Below are positions 15,796-24,726 of a stretch of 64,000 nucleotides of DNA, in pieces. Numbering within the stretch: the first letter of the stretch is position 1; every line of letters starts with the position of its first letter. Below the pieces are notes generated by a model that saw only the letters and a list, made by a program, of their open reading frames with translations, had not been told where the DNA came from and made no database searches. This stretch comes from Cytobacillus dafuensis (GTDB lineage: Bacteria > Bacillota > Bacilli > Bacillales > Cytobacillaceae). The stretch is taken from contig NZ_CP042593.1 in assembly GCF_007995155.1 (NCBI RefSeq), forward strand, positions 2,398,001 through 2,462,000, given 5' to 3'. Position numbers and translations under genes: made by a program.

Positions 15796-17049
15796 TTAAG
15801 GAATTTTCGGAAATATTAATGTAATGGTCGTTCCTGTTTGGTATTCACTTTCAACCTCTACTGAACCATTCATACTTTCAACAATTTTATAAACAACCAT
15901 CATGCCTAGACCAGTTCCTTTTTGCCCTTTCAATGAAAAATATGGTTCACCAAGTCTTGCTACATGTTCAGCTGACATTCCGTGACCAGTATCGGCTATT
16001 GAAATGTAAATGTTCCTATTTTCTTCTGACGTGTTTATCAATACACTTCCCCCGTTTGGCATTGCCTCAATACTATTTTTAATAATATTTAATAGTACTT
16101 GGTGAAACTTATGCGGATCACCTTTAATTAATCCAGTATGCTGGAAAGATACATTTGTTTCTACATTTTGTTTTAGGAGAAGCGGCCTAAGTATGTCTAT
16201 GCTCTTTTTGATTTCTTGTTCAATGCTCATTTTACATTCTTCCTCTGGGTGTGGTTTGGCAAATGTCAAGTAATCATTAATGATTTCAGATGCTCGAGTT
16301 GCTTCCTCAATTGCGTATTTTGCATAGGCTTTATTATCTTCAGTTGTTTTAGTATTTTCAGCTATCAATTGCAAAAAACCAATAACAGCAGTCAATGGAT
16401 TTCGAACTTCATGACTAATACTTGCTGCAAGATGACTAACGATTTCCATTTTTTCTAATTTCATCGCTTCAAGATGAAGGATGTATTTTTCTCTTAGAAT
16501 CTCTAATAAATATGAAACAAAAAATGTCGACGCTGTTAACATAACTGAGTAAATAACAAATGCTTTGAAATCGTGGAACCCAAAAATAAATGAAGGAACT
16601 AAATAACCCACGATTGAATAACAGAAGGAGAATATTGTAACAATGACAATTTTCATATGAAATGACTTTTTGAAATAATGGGGAATTAGAATAATGATTA
16701 TAATGGCAGCACTAGTAGTAGAAAATAATGTAACCCAAAATCCATCCCCTCCTATAAAAAAGCGAATAAGAAGCAGAAAAATTGCCAAGCTAAAAGTTAC
16801 TCTTTTCCCCCCATAAAACCCACCTAATAGAAAAGGAATGAATCGTAAATCATAAAGAAAACCATCACCTGTTGGAACAGAAAAGAGAAGGCATAGAATG
16901 ATTTGAACAGCCGCAATGATGAACCAATAGATTTGCTGAATAGAATATCGAAAGGTTTTATGCTTATTCCATAAAAGCATATTGATAAGTAATATTAAGA
17001 TAAGGATAAATAGTAGATTTATGATTAAGCCCTTAAACATTTCCAACAT
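15796..17049 (-). CDS. Membrane sensor histidine kinase, KinB-like
   Basis: The 417-residue kinase has about six N-terminal membrane segments (residues 7-185) of the 5TM-LYT type, including LYDLRFIPFLLGGFYGGKRV. A HisKA domain with the phospho-accepting His in ASISHEVRNPLTA (H213) and an HATPase domain (NIIKNSIEA, ADTGHGM, GTGLGMMVVYKIVE) follow. The layout matches KinB-type sporulation kinases that feed the Spo0F/Spo0B phosphorelay. There is no adjacent response regulator, as expected for an orphan phosphorelay kinase. The ligand is unknown. The gene is monocistronic, with a 150-bp gap to the RidA gene. Confidence 0.85.
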   Translation of the reverse strand: MLEMFKGLIINLLFILILILLINMLLWNKHKTFRYSIQQIYWFIIAAVQIILCLLFSVPTGDGFLYDLRFIPFLLGGFYGGKRVTFSLAIFLLLIRFFIGGDGFWVTLFSTTSAAIIIIILIPHYFKKSFHMKIVIVTIFSFCYSIVGYLVPSFIFGFHDFKAFVIYSVMLTASTFFVSYLLEILREKYILHLEAMKLEKMEIVSHLAASISHEVRNPLTAVIGFLQLIAENTKTTEDNKAYAKYAIEEATRASEIINDYLTFAKPHPEEECKMSIEQEIKKSIDILRPLLLKQNVETNVSFQHTGLIKGDPHKFHQVLLNIIKNSIEAMPNGGSVLINTSEENRNIYISIADTGHGMSAEHVARLGEPYFSLKGQKGTGLGMMVVYKIVESMNGSVEVESEYQTGTTITLIFPKIP

Positions 17050-17146
17050 GGCACACTCCCTGTTTTATATAGAACCATGTTCCTATTTTAAAGTGCTGAC
17101 CATTTATTGGCAATATTAATATAATAAAGAATTATATAAAAATTAA

Positions 17147-17172
17147 ATAGGAATCCAAATAAGGATTCCTAT
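17147..17172 (-). terminator. Terminator of the prolyl hydroxylase-like gene
   Basis: ATAGGAATCC/GGATTCCTAT is a 10-bp perfect stem just after the stop at 17184, followed on the minus strand by TTAATTTTT. Confidence 0.75.
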
Positions 17173-17183
17173 AGCTTAATATA

Positions 17184-18029
17184 TTATTGTAAAATCATTC
17201 CTTCTCGAATCCACTTTGTTGAGACCCATTTTTCTCCTTTTGTAACAGGTACACTGCTATGAAGTGAAAGACGATCCACTTGCCCTTTGCTATTTCCGTA
17301 ATGGAAATAGAGAGCTGTCCCCTTTTTAGGTACGATTGACAAACCGATTTTTGGAAAAATCGTTTCGCCTCCTTCTTCTACATCATTCAAATACATTAAA
17401 AATGTCGCAATTCTCTGACCACCATTTTCTAATTGTATTTGACCGGAAGGAAAATAATCGAAATGGGCCTTATACTCCTCCCCTAACTCATAATTTAAGA
17501 CTTGAAGCCCTTCTCCATTAACGATTGGATGATTGGTTATTTCTGCGATCCTATTTTCAATTTTAGAAATAAAATTGTTTTCATTTAACTTATAATAAGC
17601 ACCTTTACTTGTTCTTCCTGCTGCTAGCTTTCTCTCACCAGAATATGTATCGATAATTTGTGAAGGTTCCAACCGATTTTTTGATAGCTCAATGAGTTGA
17701 TTACACTCGTCGTGACTCAAAACATTATCAAGATAAAGTATATACGGCTTATCAATTTTTAATAAAACCTTTATTTCACGTTCACTAGTGCTAATAATAT
17801 TCCCCTTATTTGCAATTTCAAGAGTTTCATATAAATAAGTGGCATGTTCTCTATCGACTGTATTAACAGCTTGATTATTTAATATTCGTATAATTGTTGA
17901 ATAGGCAAAGGCTTGATCAAATCCCTTTTTTATCATCCCTTGGACAATTGATTCAGGATTGACACCACTTTTTAATGTATTCAAAATCCAGTCTTTAAGT
18001 TCATTTGAGATGCTGCTAATTTTTTGCAT
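17184..18029 (-). CDS. 2-oxoglutarate/Fe(II) oxygenase, prolyl 4-hydroxylase-like
   Basis: The 281-residue protein has a C-terminal P4H-type double-stranded beta-helix. The iron triad is H189 and D191 in YKAHFDYFP and H257 in LSLHSSVPV; the 2-oxoglutarate-binding lysine is in TKGEKWV (K267). GGETIFPK and LYFHYGNSKGQ are further P4H signatures. Residues 1-60 form a separate small helical domain (VQGMIKKGFDQAFAYSTIIRIL). Bacillus homologues hydroxylate proline in peptides, but the natural partner is unclear. No collagen-like gene is in the window. It is a single-gene unit with its own terminator. Confidence 0.87.
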   Translation of the reverse strand: MQKISSISNELKDWILNTLKSGVNPESIVQGMIKKGFDQAFAYSTIIRILNNQAVNTVDREHATYLYETLEIANKGNIISTSEREIKVLLKIDKPYILYLDNVLSHDECNQLIELSKNRLEPSQIIDTYSGERKLAAGRTSKGAYYKLNENNFISKIENRIAEITNHPIVNGEGLQVLNYELGEEYKAHFDYFPSGQIQLENGGQRIATFLMYLNDVEEGGETIFPKIGLSIVPKKGTALYFHYGNSKGQVDRLSLHSSVPVTKGEKWVSTKWIREGMILQ

Positions 18030-18144
18030 ATTTAATCTCCTTACTATTCAAAATTACTTGTTTGTAATAATTATATTACTTTTTTAAAAATTGCGGTAAT
18101 ATCTTATCTTTCACAAAACTATCATTATGAGAAAATATGAAAAA

Positions 18145-18173
18145 AGGTTAACCAGTGGAATACTGGTTAACCT
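18145..18173 (-). terminator. Terminator of the thiamine-salvage operon
   Basis: AGGTTAACCAGT/ACTGGTTAACCT is a perfect 12-bp stem, followed on the minus strand by TTTTTTC, about 80 bases beyond the thiE stop. Confidence 0.85.
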
Positions 18174-18253
18174 AAAAAATATCTTATGAAGTTATTTTAT
18201 TATCTAAATAAATCTGGAGTTGAAAGTTTATTAACTAAGTTGCCTCTTATTAA

Positions 18254-18868
18254 TTATTGAAAAGAATTGCGAAATGCCTTTGCTGCAATAAAAGGGTCAT
18301 CTGCTTTCATAATTCCTGATACAACCGCAATCCCAGCGATATTTTTATCACGAATCTCTGCTAAATTATTTAACTGTATCCCTCCAATAGCAACAATAGG
18401 AATGGATACGTTTTCTAATATTGAATCTAGCATACCACTCGGAAGCTCTTCAGCATCACTTTTAGATCGGGTTGGAAACATGGCCCCCACTCCAAGATAA
18501 TCAGCACCGTTTTTTTCAGCTTCTCTTGCCTCTTCAACAGTTGATACTGATACACCAACTATCATTGAATCAGGAACAATTTCTTTTACTACAGATAACG
18601 GGATATCATTCTGGCCGATGTGAACACCATCTGCATCAATTGCTAGAGCCACATCGACTCGATCGTTTATGATAAGCGGAACATGATACTGAGCTAGTAA
18701 TTTCTTCAGCCTTTTCGCTTTTTCATAAAAAAGATTGCCGGAGCTCAATTTCTCACGTAACTGAACAAGAGTTACACCGCCTTTTACTGCTTCTTCAACT
18801 TTAAAAAGAAGTTCTTCGACAGGAACGGATTCTTCTGTTACTAAATATAATCTGTAGTTTGCTTTCAT
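18254..18868 (-). CDS. thiE: Thiamine-phosphate synthase
   Basis: The 204-residue TIM-barrel enzyme joins HMP-PP and thiazole phosphate to make thiamine phosphate. Visible signatures are TLVQLREK near the start, LIINDRVDVALAIDADGVHIGQNDIP for pyrophosphate binding, GVSVSTVEEA, YLGVGAMFPTRSK and IVAIGGIQLNN. The ATG at 18868 overlaps the thiM stop (ATGA) and has AAGGGGTG at 8 bases; an upstream TTG at 18892 is in frame but inside thiM with no better site. It is the last gene of the operon, under the tandem TPP riboswitches. Confidence 0.94.
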   Translation of the reverse strand: MKANYRLYLVTEESVPVEELLFKVEEAVKGGVTLVQLREKLSSGNLFYEKAKRLKKLLAQYHVPLIINDRVDVALAIDADGVHIGQNDIPLSVVKEIVPDSMIVGVSVSTVEEAREAEKNGADYLGVGAMFPTRSKSDAEELPSGMLDSILENVSIPIVAIGGIQLNNLAEIRDKNIAGIAVVSGIMKADDPFIAAKAFRNSFQ

Positions 18869-19668
18869 GCAAAACGCACCCCTTCTTCCCAAATCTCTGC
18901 AGTAATGAGCGAGATTTCATCCATCAGCATTACACGGTATGTTCCAATTCCGTCATTTTGATTAAGTCTTGTTTTTGCTCGTTCCCCTGACAAGCTCATA
19001 ACTGACATTCCTGCGATAGCAGCTGAAAAAAAGTCATTTGTAATACTAGCAAAACAGCCAATGAGGGAAGTCGTCATACATCCAGTACCCGTAATTCGAG
19101 TTAACCAGATATCTCCATTTTCTATACTTTTAGTTTCTTCTCCGTTTGATATAACATCTAATTTCCCGCTAATTACTGTAATTGCTTTAAGATCCTTAGA
19201 TGCTTTTAATGCTAGTTTTTCATTGGATAAAGGTATTTTTCCAGCATCAACCCCTCTTGTTTGTGCATCTCCACCTATAAGTGCATATACTTCTGTGGCA
19301 TTTCCTCTTACAATGGATACACTCACTTTATTAAGAAGTTCTTGAGCCTTTTTTGTCCGAAATGGTGTAGCACCGACACCGACTGGGTCAAAAATGACAG
19401 GAATACCTTTTTCATTGGCAGCTTTGCCTGCTAGAATCATAGCATCAAATGTTTGATCATCAATCGTTCCAAAATTAATGACAAGTGCGTTAGCAAGATT
19501 AACCATATCTGCCACTTCATCGATACTTGTGGCCATGACGGGTGAACCGCCAATGGCTAAAGTGACATTTGCACAATCATTTATTGTGACATTGTTCGTA
19601 ATATGGTGTACGAGGGGATTTTGTATTTTCATCTTATTCAATAAATCTTTTATTACCAATTCATGCAT
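18865..19668 (-). CDS. thiM: Hydroxyethylthiazole kinase
   Basis: The 267-residue ribokinase-like enzyme phosphorylates salvaged 4-methyl-5-hydroxyethylthiazole. It shows PLVHHITNNVTINDCAN near the N-terminus for thiazole, DPVGVGATPFR, and the anion hole/catalytic Cys region ITGTGCMTTSLIG. GGAGG precedes the ATG. It overlaps thiE by four bases, so translation is coupled, and supplies one of the two substrates of ThiE. Confidence 0.94.
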   Translation of the reverse strand: MHELVIKDLLNKMKIQNPLVHHITNNVTINDCANVTLAIGGSPVMATSIDEVADMVNLANALVINFGTIDDQTFDAMILAGKAANEKGIPVIFDPVGVGATPFRTKKAQELLNKVSVSIVRGNATEVYALIGGDAQTRGVDAGKIPLSNEKLALKASKDLKAITVISGKLDVISNGEETKSIENGDIWLTRITGTGCMTTSLIGCFASITNDFFSAAIAGMSVMSLSGERAKTRLNQNDGIGTYRVMLMDEISLITAEIWEEGVRFA

Positions 19669-19689
19669 AGTTGAATCCTCCAGGAGTGA

Positions 19690-20496
19690 TTAGGCTTTTA
19701 CTAGATTTGCTTTTTCATAGAGTTCATAAAAATGATTTGTCGGTCCGTGACCATGGCCAAGATTAAGACTGTGCTTGATTGCAGTTGTAATATAGCTTTT
19801 CGAAATTTCAATGGAATCTTTTAGAGAAACTCCTTTTGCTAAATTAGCAGCAATCGCTGATGAAAGTGTACATCCTGTTCCATGTGTATTTTTTGTATGA
19901 ATTCGTTCACCTTTTATCCAATGAAAATCTGTTCCATCGAAAAATAAATCATTTGGGTCTCCACTATGATGCCCGCCTTTTAATAGCACCGTTTTTGCCC
20001 CTAGTACTTTAATAGCCCTGCACACATCCAACTGATCCTGCTCGGATTGAATACGGATGCCAGTTAATACTTCGGCTTCCGGAATATTAGGTGTAATAAC
20101 CGTCGCAAGTGGTATCATTTGTTCTTTCAGTGCGGCAATTGCTTCCTCTTGCAGCAAATGATGCCCGCCTTTTGAAACCATTACAGGGTCTAGTACGATA
20201 AAGTTTGGTTTATATTTTTTTAAAGAATTTGCAACAACTTCAACTGTTTCTGCGGAAGAAAGCATTCCGATTTTTACAGAATCAACTGGAATATCATCGA
20301 AAACAGCTTCGATTTGGTCCTTAATGATAGAGAGTTCGATATTCTGAACAGAGCGCACTTCGACCGTGTTTTGTGCAGTTATTGCAGTAATGACTGACAT
20401 ACCAAATACGCCTTGGGCAGCAAATACTTTTAGATCAGCTTGAATTCCTGCCCCTCCACCAGAATCAGAACCCGCGATTGTAAGTGCTGTTTTCAT
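19690..20496 (-). CDS. thiD: Hydroxymethylpyrimidine (phosphate) kinase
   Basis: The 268-residue ribokinase-family protein opens ALTIAGSDSGGGAGIQADLK and ends with the NTHGTGCTLSSAIAANLAKG anion-hole motif, both diagnostic for ThiD. It phosphorylates HMP twice to HMP-PP for ThiE. The start lies inside thiW (32-base overlap) behind AGGAGG. In this operon its substrate is fed by TenA from degraded thiamine and by the ThiXYZ importer. Confidence 0.94.
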   Translation of the reverse strand: MKTALTIAGSDSGGGAGIQADLKVFAAQGVFGMSVITAITAQNTVEVRSVQNIELSIIKDQIEAVFDDIPVDSVKIGMLSSAETVEVVANSLKKYKPNFIVLDPVMVSKGGHHLLQEEAIAALKEQMIPLATVITPNIPEAEVLTGIRIQSEQDQLDVCRAIKVLGAKTVLLKGGHHSGDPNDLFFDGTDFHWIKGERIHTKNTHGTGCTLSSAIAANLAKGVSLKDSIEISKSYITTAIKHSLNLGHGHGPTNHFYELYEKANLVKA

Positions 20497-20986
20497 GTAT
20501 CATACCTCCTATTGCTTTATTTCTAACTAAAACCTTTAATAATCCATATCCCATGATAGCTCCAGTAAATGAACTCAATGTAAAAGCAGGGATAAATCCA
20601 AATAATGTAGCATCCTGTCCTAGTATAAGAACTGCAATAGGATAAGTGGCTAGTGCACCTAAAATCCCTGTTCCAATCACTTCGCCTGTAGCAGCAAAGC
20701 CAATTTTCCTTGTTTTTGAATAAAGGATTGCTGCTAAAAATGCCCCGATCATACTTCCTGGATATGCAAACAGACTGCCAGTTCCAAGCATATTTCTTAA
20801 TGTTGAAGAAATAAATGCTTGAATAACTGCATACCAAGGCCCAAGTAACACGGCAGATAACACATTAGCAAAATGCTGAATAGGGAAGATTTTTGCAAAA
20901 CCAATAGGAATATAAACAAAGCTGCTTGAAACAGTGGTGATCGCTGCTATGATTGCGGTTAATGTGAGCTTTTTAGTTTTTTGCAT
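20465..20986 (-). CDS. thiW: ECF transporter substrate-binding subunit ThiW
   Basis: The roughly 173-residue membrane protein has about five or six helices and matches ThiW, the S component of an energy-coupling-factor importer for the thiazole moiety. Signatures are SFVYIPIGFAKIFPIQHFANVLSAVLLGPWYA and TLRNMLGTGSLFAYPGSMIGAF (positions about 22-53 and 63-84). ATG at 20986 is 9 bases after GGGAG; an ATG three codons earlier is too close. No ECF A or T subunit is encoded here, so it must use a shared module. It overlaps thiD. Confidence 0.85.
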   Translation of the reverse strand: MQKTKKLTLTAIIAAITTVSSSFVYIPIGFAKIFPIQHFANVLSAVLLGPWYAVIQAFISSTLRNMLGTGSLFAYPGSMIGAFLAAILYSKTRKIGFAATGEVIGTGILGALATYPIAVLILGQDATLFGFIPAFTLSSFTGAIMGYGLLKVLVRNKAIGGMIHENSTYNRGF

Positions 20987-21016
20987 AGATCTCATCTCCC
21001 TCCATATTTCCCAAAA

Positions 21017-22027
21017 TTACTTTGAAACAATATTAATAAATGCATCCTTTGGATCAACTTTTTCTTGAATTACTTTCGAATCGTACAGCCAATCTGCAAC
21101 ATCCTGCCATACGGCTTCTTCCTGATACCCAAATGGAATTTTTGGATCCTCCATTAATGGCAGTAATACTTGTAAGCTTTCTTCTTCGACTTCTTTATCT
21201 AATGGGAAGCTTTCATTTTCGTGATCTAGTAATATTTGAAGTCCAGCTGCAGGATCTTTTTTTACAGTTTCATGGCCTTTTGTTACTGCACGCCAAAACT
21301 TTTCAAAGGATTCTTTTTTCTTTGCTAATGTTTTTTCGCCTGTTACTAGAACTAACTCATAATTATCTGGCACTCCATAATCTGAGAGACTAAGAGTTTC
21401 GATATTGTAGCCTTCTTTTTTCAAAAGTACTTGCTCATGATTGATATAGGCACCGATAAGTGCATCTACATTATCTGTAGCTAAGGATGGCATTAAATCC
21501 CATCCAACATCTGTCATCTTTACCTTGCTCATGTCACCGCCATCGTTTTTCACCATTGATGCAACAACTGCTTCACTTACAGAGGCTGAAGGGTAGCCGA
21601 CTTTTTTTCCTTCTAAATCTTTAGGTGATTTAATTCCACTTTCTTCTTTATACATAATTGCATCTAGTGAATGTCGTACAAGTGTCGCAATGGAGACTAC
21701 AGGAATGTCCTCTGCTCTTGAAACTAATAGCTGGTTCTGATAGCTAATCGCTAAATCTACTTTACCAGTAGCTGCAAGCTTTAAAGGATCATTTGTATCA
21801 GCAGGCATTTCAATCTTGACGTTTAGGCCTTCATCTTCAAAATAGCCTTTTTCCTTTGCAACATATATTGCTGAATGAACCGCATTCGGATACCAATCAA
21901 GCATGATGCTTATATCTTCAAGCTCCTTTTTATTCTCATCTTTGTTGCTCTCGGTTTTTCCGGAACAGCCAACAAGCATGATAGCAATTACTACAATCAA
22001 TAAACGATTCATCCATATTTTTTTCAT
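21017..22027 (-). CDS. thiY: ABC transporter lipoprotein for a thiamine pyrimidine precursor (ThiY-like)
   Basis: The 336-residue protein has a lipoprotein signal ending VIAIMLVGCSGK, with the lipidated Cys at 21. The mature part is an NMT1/THI5-like solute-binding protein: ISIMLDWYPNAVHSAIYVAKEKGYF, then EMPADTNDPLKLAATGKVDLAISYQ. ThiY proteins bind N-formyl-aminomethylpyrimidine or HMP, which TenA and ThiD then use. It lies between the permease and ThiW genes in the thiamine-salvage operon, which supports the assignment. Confidence 0.9.
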   Translation of the reverse strand: MKKIWMNRLLIVVIAIMLVGCSGKTESNKDENKKELEDISIMLDWYPNAVHSAIYVAKEKGYFEDEGLNVKIEMPADTNDPLKLAATGKVDLAISYQNQLLVSRAEDIPVVSIATLVRHSLDAIMYKEESGIKSPKDLEGKKVGYPSASVSEAVVASMVKNDGGDMSKVKMTDVGWDLMPSLATDNVDALIGAYINHEQVLLKKEGYNIETLSLSDYGVPDNYELVLVTGEKTLAKKKESFEKFWRAVTKGHETVKKDPAAGLQILLDHENESFPLDKEVEEESLQVLLPLMEDPKIPFGYQEEAVWQDVADWLYDSKVIQEKVDPKDAFINIVSK

Positions 22028-22051
22028 TTTTTGTCCAACTCCATCTGTGAA

Positions 22052-22819
22052 TTAATCTGTATATTTCCATTTTAAAATTCGTTTTTCTATAAAAGAAATG
22101 ATTGCAAACAAAAGTATGCCAAGCAAAGTAAGTATGGTAATTGCTGCAAATACTCCCTCAGAATTTAGATTACCTGACATTCGACGGCTGTAATATCCAA
22201 GCCCTTCACTTGCTCCTAACCATTCGCCAATTGTCGCTCCGACTAAGGCATATACAATTGCAAGCTTTAACCCTGAGAAAAAAGAGGACATTGCCATTGG
22301 AATATTGAGTTTTTTGAAGATATGCCAGCGGGTTGCCCCCATCGAACGTAATAATTCGATATATTCCTTATCACTTGATTTAAGTCCATCATATGTACCA
22401 ACAACGATTGGAAAAAAAGAAATTAGTATAGTCACAGCAACCTTGCTCCAAATTGTATAACCAAACCAGAGAACAAAAATTGGCGACAGCGCAATGATAG
22501 GGATCATCTGTGATATTAAGACCGCAGGATATAGAGTTTTTTCTACTAATTTTGAAAAAAACATACCCACTGCTAATCCCACTCCACCAACAACTGCTAA
22601 GACAAAACCAATTAAAAATTCAAGCAAGGTTGCGGGCAAATGCTCTAAAAATAACGGCTTCCAATTTTCTATAATTGAAGTTATTACACTCGTCGGCGCC
22701 GGAATGATAAAGGCAGGAATGAGCTCTGATCGAACGAGATATTCCAGTAAAATAAAAATAATTAGGGAAAAAATGAGAAATAGACTGTATGTTTGCAGCC
22801 ATTGTTTAAATTGTTTCAT
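22052..22819 (-). CDS. thiX: ABC transporter permease for a thiamine precursor (ThiX-like)
   Basis: The 255-residue integral membrane protein has about six segments and the BPD_transp_1 EAA loop (ELLRSMGATRWHIFKKLNIPMAM). It is of the SsuC/TauC type. ATG at 22819 has AAAGGA at 6 bases, so I prefer it to the TTG two codons earlier. The gene overlaps the ATPase gene by 14 bases and precedes thiY, making a complete importer with one permease type that would act as a homodimer. Confidence 0.9.
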   Translation of the reverse strand: MKQFKQWLQTYSLFLIFSLIIFILLEYLVRSELIPAFIIPAPTSVITSIIENWKPLFLEHLPATLLEFLIGFVLAVVGGVGLAVGMFFSKLVEKTLYPAVLISQMIPIIALSPIFVLWFGYTIWSKVAVTILISFFPIVVGTYDGLKSSDKEYIELLRSMGATRWHIFKKLNIPMAMSSFFSGLKLAIVYALVGATIGEWLGASEGLGYYSRRMSGNLNSEGVFAAITILTLLGILLFAIISFIEKRILKWKYTD

Positions 22820-23552
22820 GGGCAATCCTTTTCTCCAGATTATGTCTTAAAGTAATAAGCTCCATTTCGTGCAGCATTTCAGGGTGGCGTGGCCGAGACA
22901 GATTTACAGGAATATCATCAAGTGTTTTATCCAGATGTAATAAAAGAATCCGATCACTTAAGAAACATGCTTCCTCTAAATCATGTGTGATAAATAAAAT
23001 CGTTTTATTTAATTCTTGCCAAATAGACAATAGCCATGATTGCATTTCTTTTTTTGTTAGTGCATCTAGTGCACCAAATGGTTCATCAAGCAATAACAAA
23101 TCCTTTCCCGATAATAGAGCGCGCAAAAATGCCGCCCTCTGCCTCATTCCGCCTGATAACTGATTCGGAAGCGCATTCTCATAAGCAAGTAATCCTACTC
23201 GGTCAAGCCAGTCTCGCGCTTCTTCTTTCGTAATTTGCAAGTTCTTTTGAATCTCCGATGCAATCATAATATTCTCTATAATTGTTCTCCATGGGAGCAG
23301 CAGATCACGCTGTGGCATGTAGCCAACATCCCCAAGTGTGATTGCTTTTCCATTGATTAGGATTTCTCCTTCATCTTGTTTAAGCAGGCCTGTAATTAAT
23401 TTTAAAATCGTACTTTTCCCTGTGCCGCTTTTTCCAATTAATGAAACAAATTCTCCACTTCTCACTTCCAAGTTTAAATCAGAAATGACTTTATTTTTTT
23501 GATTTGCTTCATTCCTAAATGTATAGGAAACATTTTTTAACACGAGTGTCAT
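22806..23552 (-). CDS. thiZ: ABC transporter ATPase for a thiamine precursor (ThiZ-like)
   Basis: The 248-residue ATPase has Walker A GKSGTGKSTILK (about 38-49), signature NQLSGGMRQRAAF, Walker B LLLLDEPFGALDALT and the switch His in ITHDLEEA. It belongs to the nitrate/taurine/thiamine-precursor branch of importers. It lies 18 bases downstream of tenA and overlaps the permease gene. The site before ATG is weak (GGTG), so its translation may depend on coupling to tenA. Confidence 0.9.
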   Translation of the reverse strand: MTLVLKNVSYTFRNEANQKNKVISDLNLEVRSGEFVSLIGKSGTGKSTILKLITGLLKQDEGEILINGKAITLGDVGYMPQRDLLLPWRTIIENIMIASEIQKNLQITKEEARDWLDRVGLLAYENALPNQLSGGMRQRAAFLRALLSGKDLLLLDEPFGALDALTKKEMQSWLLSIWQELNKTILFITHDLEEACFLSDRILLLHLDKTLDDIPVNLSRPRHPEMLHEMELITLRHNLEKRIAHETI

Positions 23553-23570
23553 CTTTTCACCAACTTGTTT

Positions 23571-24260
23571 TTAGATCGGCCAATCTTGTTTGTAATAGTT
23601 CATATCCCAAAATAAGTATTCATATTTTGAAGCCATTTGAAAGTGCTCCTCAAGGATAGTAAGTTCACGCTCAGGTTTTCCTTCCGCAAGCTCATCCATC
23701 AGCTGAATTAACCATTTTGCACCTTCTCCAAATGCTTCCGAATCATATGTTTCAATCCATTTAGCATAACGATTTGTTGAGAGATGTTCTCCATATTGCT
23801 TTCTGAGTAATTTGCCGATTTCCCAATAATCCCATGCACAAGGAAGTAAACAGGATACAAGCTCTGCTAAACTGCCATTCTGGGCAACATTTAACATATA
23901 TCTTGTATAGGCTAAATTGACAGGTGTAGGTTTTGTTGCTTCAAGTTCTTCACGGGTAATTCCGAATTCTGCTGCAAATTGGCGATGTAATTCCATTTCA
24001 AAATGAAGTGTCTCATGAAGGGTTTGTGCGAAACTCCCCATCATATTTAAATCATGAGCTTTCATTACTCCTACCGCAAAAAGCTTTGAATAGTCAATTA
24101 AATAAACGTAGTCTTGCTTCATATAATGAATGAATTTTTCTTCATCTAACGTCCCCTTTCCAAGTTCTTGTACAAATGGATGCTGATGATTTTTCTCCCA
24201 TATTGGCTTTACATTTTCAAATAGCCTTTCAGTGAATTTCTTTGTTTTAACATTTTCCAT
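23571..24260 (-). CDS. tenA: Thiaminase II / aminopyrimidine aminohydrolase
   Basis: The 229-residue all-helical TenA enzyme has the catalytic Cys in LVSCLLPCAWDYWEIG and conserved HPFVQELGKGTL and FIHYMKQDYVYLIDY near the N-terminus. It hydrolyses aminopyrimidines derived from base-degraded thiamine, releasing HMP for ThiD. It is the first gene of the operon, behind AGGAGGAG and downstream of two TPP riboswitches and a repeat A element, and sits with the import system for the same compounds. Confidence 0.93.
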   Translation of the reverse strand: MENVKTKKFTERLFENVKPIWEKNHQHPFVQELGKGTLDEEKFIHYMKQDYVYLIDYSKLFAVGVMKAHDLNMMGSFAQTLHETLHFEMELHRQFAAEFGITREELEATKPTPVNLAYTRYMLNVAQNGSLAELVSCLLPCAWDYWEIGKLLRKQYGEHLSTNRYAKWIETYDSEAFGEGAKWLIQLMDELAEGKPERELTILEEHFQMASKYEYLFWDMNYYKQDWPI

Positions 24261-24307
24261 TTTAATTCTCCTCCTGAAAAAATTGTTTTTTATTTTGCCT
24301 AGCTGGA

Positions 24308-24475
24308 ATAAAGTTCAACTAACCATCAGTGGGGGTTTTCTTTCATCCCCCACTGATGGTTAGTTGAACCAATCGGGCCTTTACGGGCAGTTGATCCCCC
24401 ACTTAGGTTTCTTTAATTCTCTGGCAACCTTGAAGTGGGGGTCTTACTGCCCGTTAATCTGCGATAAACTGCATC
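24308..24475 (-). repeat. Repeat family A, copy 1 (long hairpins)
   Basis: Positions 24313-24335 and 24347-24369 form a 23-bp perfect stem. A second nested structure follows, with ACGGGCAGT and CCCCCACTT pairing to AAGTGGGGG and ACTGCCCGT. A close relative lies at 28041-28245. This copy is transcribed within the tenA leader, between the last riboswitch terminator and the gene. On the minus strand the 23-bp hairpin is followed by TTTATT, so it could itself weaken transcription. Confidence 0.8.
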
Positions 24476-24503
24476 TTTAGTAAATGCAGAAGAAAAAAAA
24501 GAA

Positions 24504-24529
24504 AACCGCTTTCATTTTGGAAAGCGGTT
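24504..24529 (-). terminator. Terminator of the gene-proximal TPP riboswitch
   Basis: AACCGCTTTC and GAAAGCGGTT form a 10-bp stem followed on the minus strand by TTTTCTTTTTTTT. It lies about 30 bases after the riboswitch core and is the expression platform. Confidence 0.85.
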
Positions 24530-24560
24530 AAAGAAAGAAGTAAATATATCTTTCAATTAA

Positions 24561-24636
24561 CCTACTTCCCTACGCTAGTATGAACTAGATCAGGTTCAAA
24601 GGGTTCTATCTCAGCCATTAAAGGCGCCCCTAGTAG
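24561..24636 (-). promoter_or_regulatory. TPP riboswitch (gene-proximal copy)
   Basis: On the minus strand the conserved core is readable: CTAGGGG, GGCTGAGATAG, ACCCTTTGAACCTGATCTAG and GCGTAGGGAAG. Ligand binding should favour the terminator that follows and shut off the thiamine-salvage operon. Confidence 0.95.
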
Positions 24637-24668
24637 ATTAAATCTATAGAATTTGTAAAAAACAAAAA

Positions 24669-24698
24669 ATCCCCACTCAAAAACGTAAGAGTGGGGAT
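24669..24698 (-). terminator. Terminator of the promoter-proximal TPP riboswitch
   Basis: ATCCCCACTC and GAGTGGGGAT form a 10-bp stem followed on the minus strand by TTTTTTGTTTTTT. It gives the first riboswitch its own expression platform. Confidence 0.88.
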
Positions 24699-24726
24699 AA
24701 ATAAACATACGAATATTTTATCCAAA

